A DNA stretch of 64,000 bases from a virus. Each line of letters starts with the position of its first letter. Position 1 is the stretch's first letter. The position numbers and the translations under genes are program-made. The notes under the pieces were generated by a model. The model saw nothing but the letters and a program-made list of their open reading frames with translations, was not told where the DNA came from and searched no databases. Positions 63,498 to 64,000 of this stretch are shown here, in pieces. Location: positions 62,001 to 126,000 of the IMG/VR virus record IMGVR_UViG_3300017963_000188; one strand, 5' to 3'.

Positions 63498-63708
63498 TTT
63501 CTACTCTTTGTGGTTCAATTAGTTCAACTTCTTCTTCAGATGCTAAAGACCATTCATGACAACCAATTTCATAGATGAAATCTGTGTCATCTCTCCTATC
63601 TCTAATGCAAATATAGTCCTCTTTTCTATACATTACTGTAGCTTCATGACCTTGTTTGTTTGTTAACCTGTCTCCAGGAACAAGGTTTCTAAATTCTGGT
63701 ACATTCAT
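63454..63708 (-). CDS. Small acidic protein
   Basis: An 84-residue protein. The N-terminal half is strand-rich (LVPGDRLTNKQGHEATVMYRKEDYICI), a possible small barrel. The C-terminal third is acidic (EEEVELIEPQRVENVEA) and overlaps the next gene by 44 bases. ATG at 63708 follows AAAGGTAATGATT. Confidence 0.6.
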   Translation of the reverse strand: MNVPEFRNLVPGDRLTNKQGHEATVMYRKEDYICIRDRRDDTDFIYEIGCHEWSLASEEEVELIEPQRVENVEARESQSSTEGS

Positions 63709-63726
63709 AATCATTACCTTTCAAAT

Positions 63727-63801
63727 TGGTGGGCCTCCCCGGACTCGAACCGGGAACCATTCGGTTATGAGCCGAAAGCTCTACCATTGCGCTAGAGGCC
63801 C
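63727..63801 (-). tRNA. tRNA with CAT anticodon (Met, elongator type, or Ile2)
   Basis: A 75-base tRNA. Acceptor GGGCCTC pairs with GAGGCCC, anticodon loop CTCATAA in stem TTCGG/CCGAA, A73, encoded CCA. The first pair is G-C and the anticodon stem lacks three G-C pairs, so it is not an initiator. Whether C34 is made lysidine (Ile, ATA) cannot be seen. Confidence 0.9.
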
Positions 63802-63829
63802 ATTAAAGTATTGTACCAGAAATGATTTT

Positions 63830-64000
63830 TTATGGAACTATATTTACAGCACCGCAACAAATGGCAAGTTCCATTGTCTTACACCATAATTCTGAAGGTA
63901 CTTTAAAACGAAGTGGCTTTTTACCTGTAGGTACAAAAGCAAACTTTCCTTTATGATGAAGTAAACTGAGTTCTAGATCTTGTGCAATAAGATGATCCCA
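63830..64000 (-). CDS. Partial gene at the right edge
   Basis: The last 56 residues of a minus-strand gene that begins beyond the window. It reads WDHLIAQDLELSLLHHKGKF then a strand-helix unit with LRFKVPSELWCKTMELAICC, a plausible folded end. It stops at 63830-63832, 29 bases before the CAT tRNA in transcript order. Function unknown. Confidence 0.5.
   Translation of the reverse strand, partial: WDHLIAQDLELSLLHHKGKFAFVPTGKKPLRFKVPSELWCKTMELAICCGAVNIVP

Overview
This 64 kb window is dense, AT-rich DNA that looks like the accessory part of a large (jumbo-class) tailed phage genome. Most genes are short, genes abut or overlap by 1-14 bases (ATGA, TGATG and TAATG junctions), and there are 28 tRNA genes. 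Recognisable functions are phage-type: ThyX, two nucleotide kinases, a MazG-like hydrolase, HU, a lytic transglycosylase, a GH19 endolysin, two RNA ligases, a CCA-adding enzyme and an Acb2-like anti-CBASS protein. There are no capsid, tail, terminase or polymerase genes, so this is neither the structural nor the core replication region. The host cannot be fixed; a Gram-negative host is plausible. The hybrid histidine kinase at 31.5-33.5 kb has a layout I associate with Desulfobacterota and related bacteria (inference).

Layout. 0-30 kb: mostly small unknown or zinc-ribbon genes, with HU (6.2 kb), a GHKL ATPase-metallopeptidase fusion (8.9 kb), a metallophosphoesterase (12.2 kb), a 2H-phosphoesterase/ADP-ribosyltransferase-like fusion (13.7 kb), a dual-specificity phosphatase (15.7 kb), a methyltransferase, the CCA-adding enzyme (17.2 kb), an SCP2-like/EF-hand pair (18.7-19.5 kb), a transglycosylase, a DHH phosphoesterase, thymidylate kinase (23.6 kb), a VWA protein with the Acb2-like gene (25.6-28.0 kb) and an ABC-type ATPase (29.1 kb). 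30-34 kb: a histidine kinase flanked by seven leucine tRNA genes that together cover all six leucine anticodons. 34-48 kb: more small genes, MazG, a PD-(D/E)XK-like nuclease, an HNH/RNA-ligase fusion, a GC-richer ParB block (40.3-41.7 kb), a tyrosine recombinase, a deoxynucleoside kinase, ThyX, a candidate structured small RNA (45.6 kb) and a thermonuclease. 48-64 kb: tRNA genes interleaved with small genes, plus a second RNA ligase, a HAD phosphatase, a GH19 endolysin, a macro domain and a stand-alone LigD 3'-phosphoesterase domain.

How the genes fit together. RNA repair is the strongest theme: many tRNAs (all with encoded CCA), a CCA-adding enzyme, two RNA ligases, a HAD of the RNA-repair type, a LigD phosphoesterase, a 2H phosphoesterase and a macro domain. 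This fits a phage that replaces and mends tRNAs cut by host anticodon nucleases. A second theme is counter-defence or host takeover: Acb2-like protein, ADP-ribosyltransferase-like domains, a HU/Panacea-like locus and a sensor kinase.

Two features are not explained by ordinary annotation. First, unrelated proteins share short N-terminal leaders of three types (SRVI-R, LRKLA and MYRY), and copies recur inside larger proteins at apparent domain borders. This resembles a capsid-targeting or processing signal. Second, many genes carry their own promoter-like element (AAAAATCTG, then C-G/A-GTATA, just upstream of AGGAGG), which implies a dedicated promoter class with very short 5' leaders.
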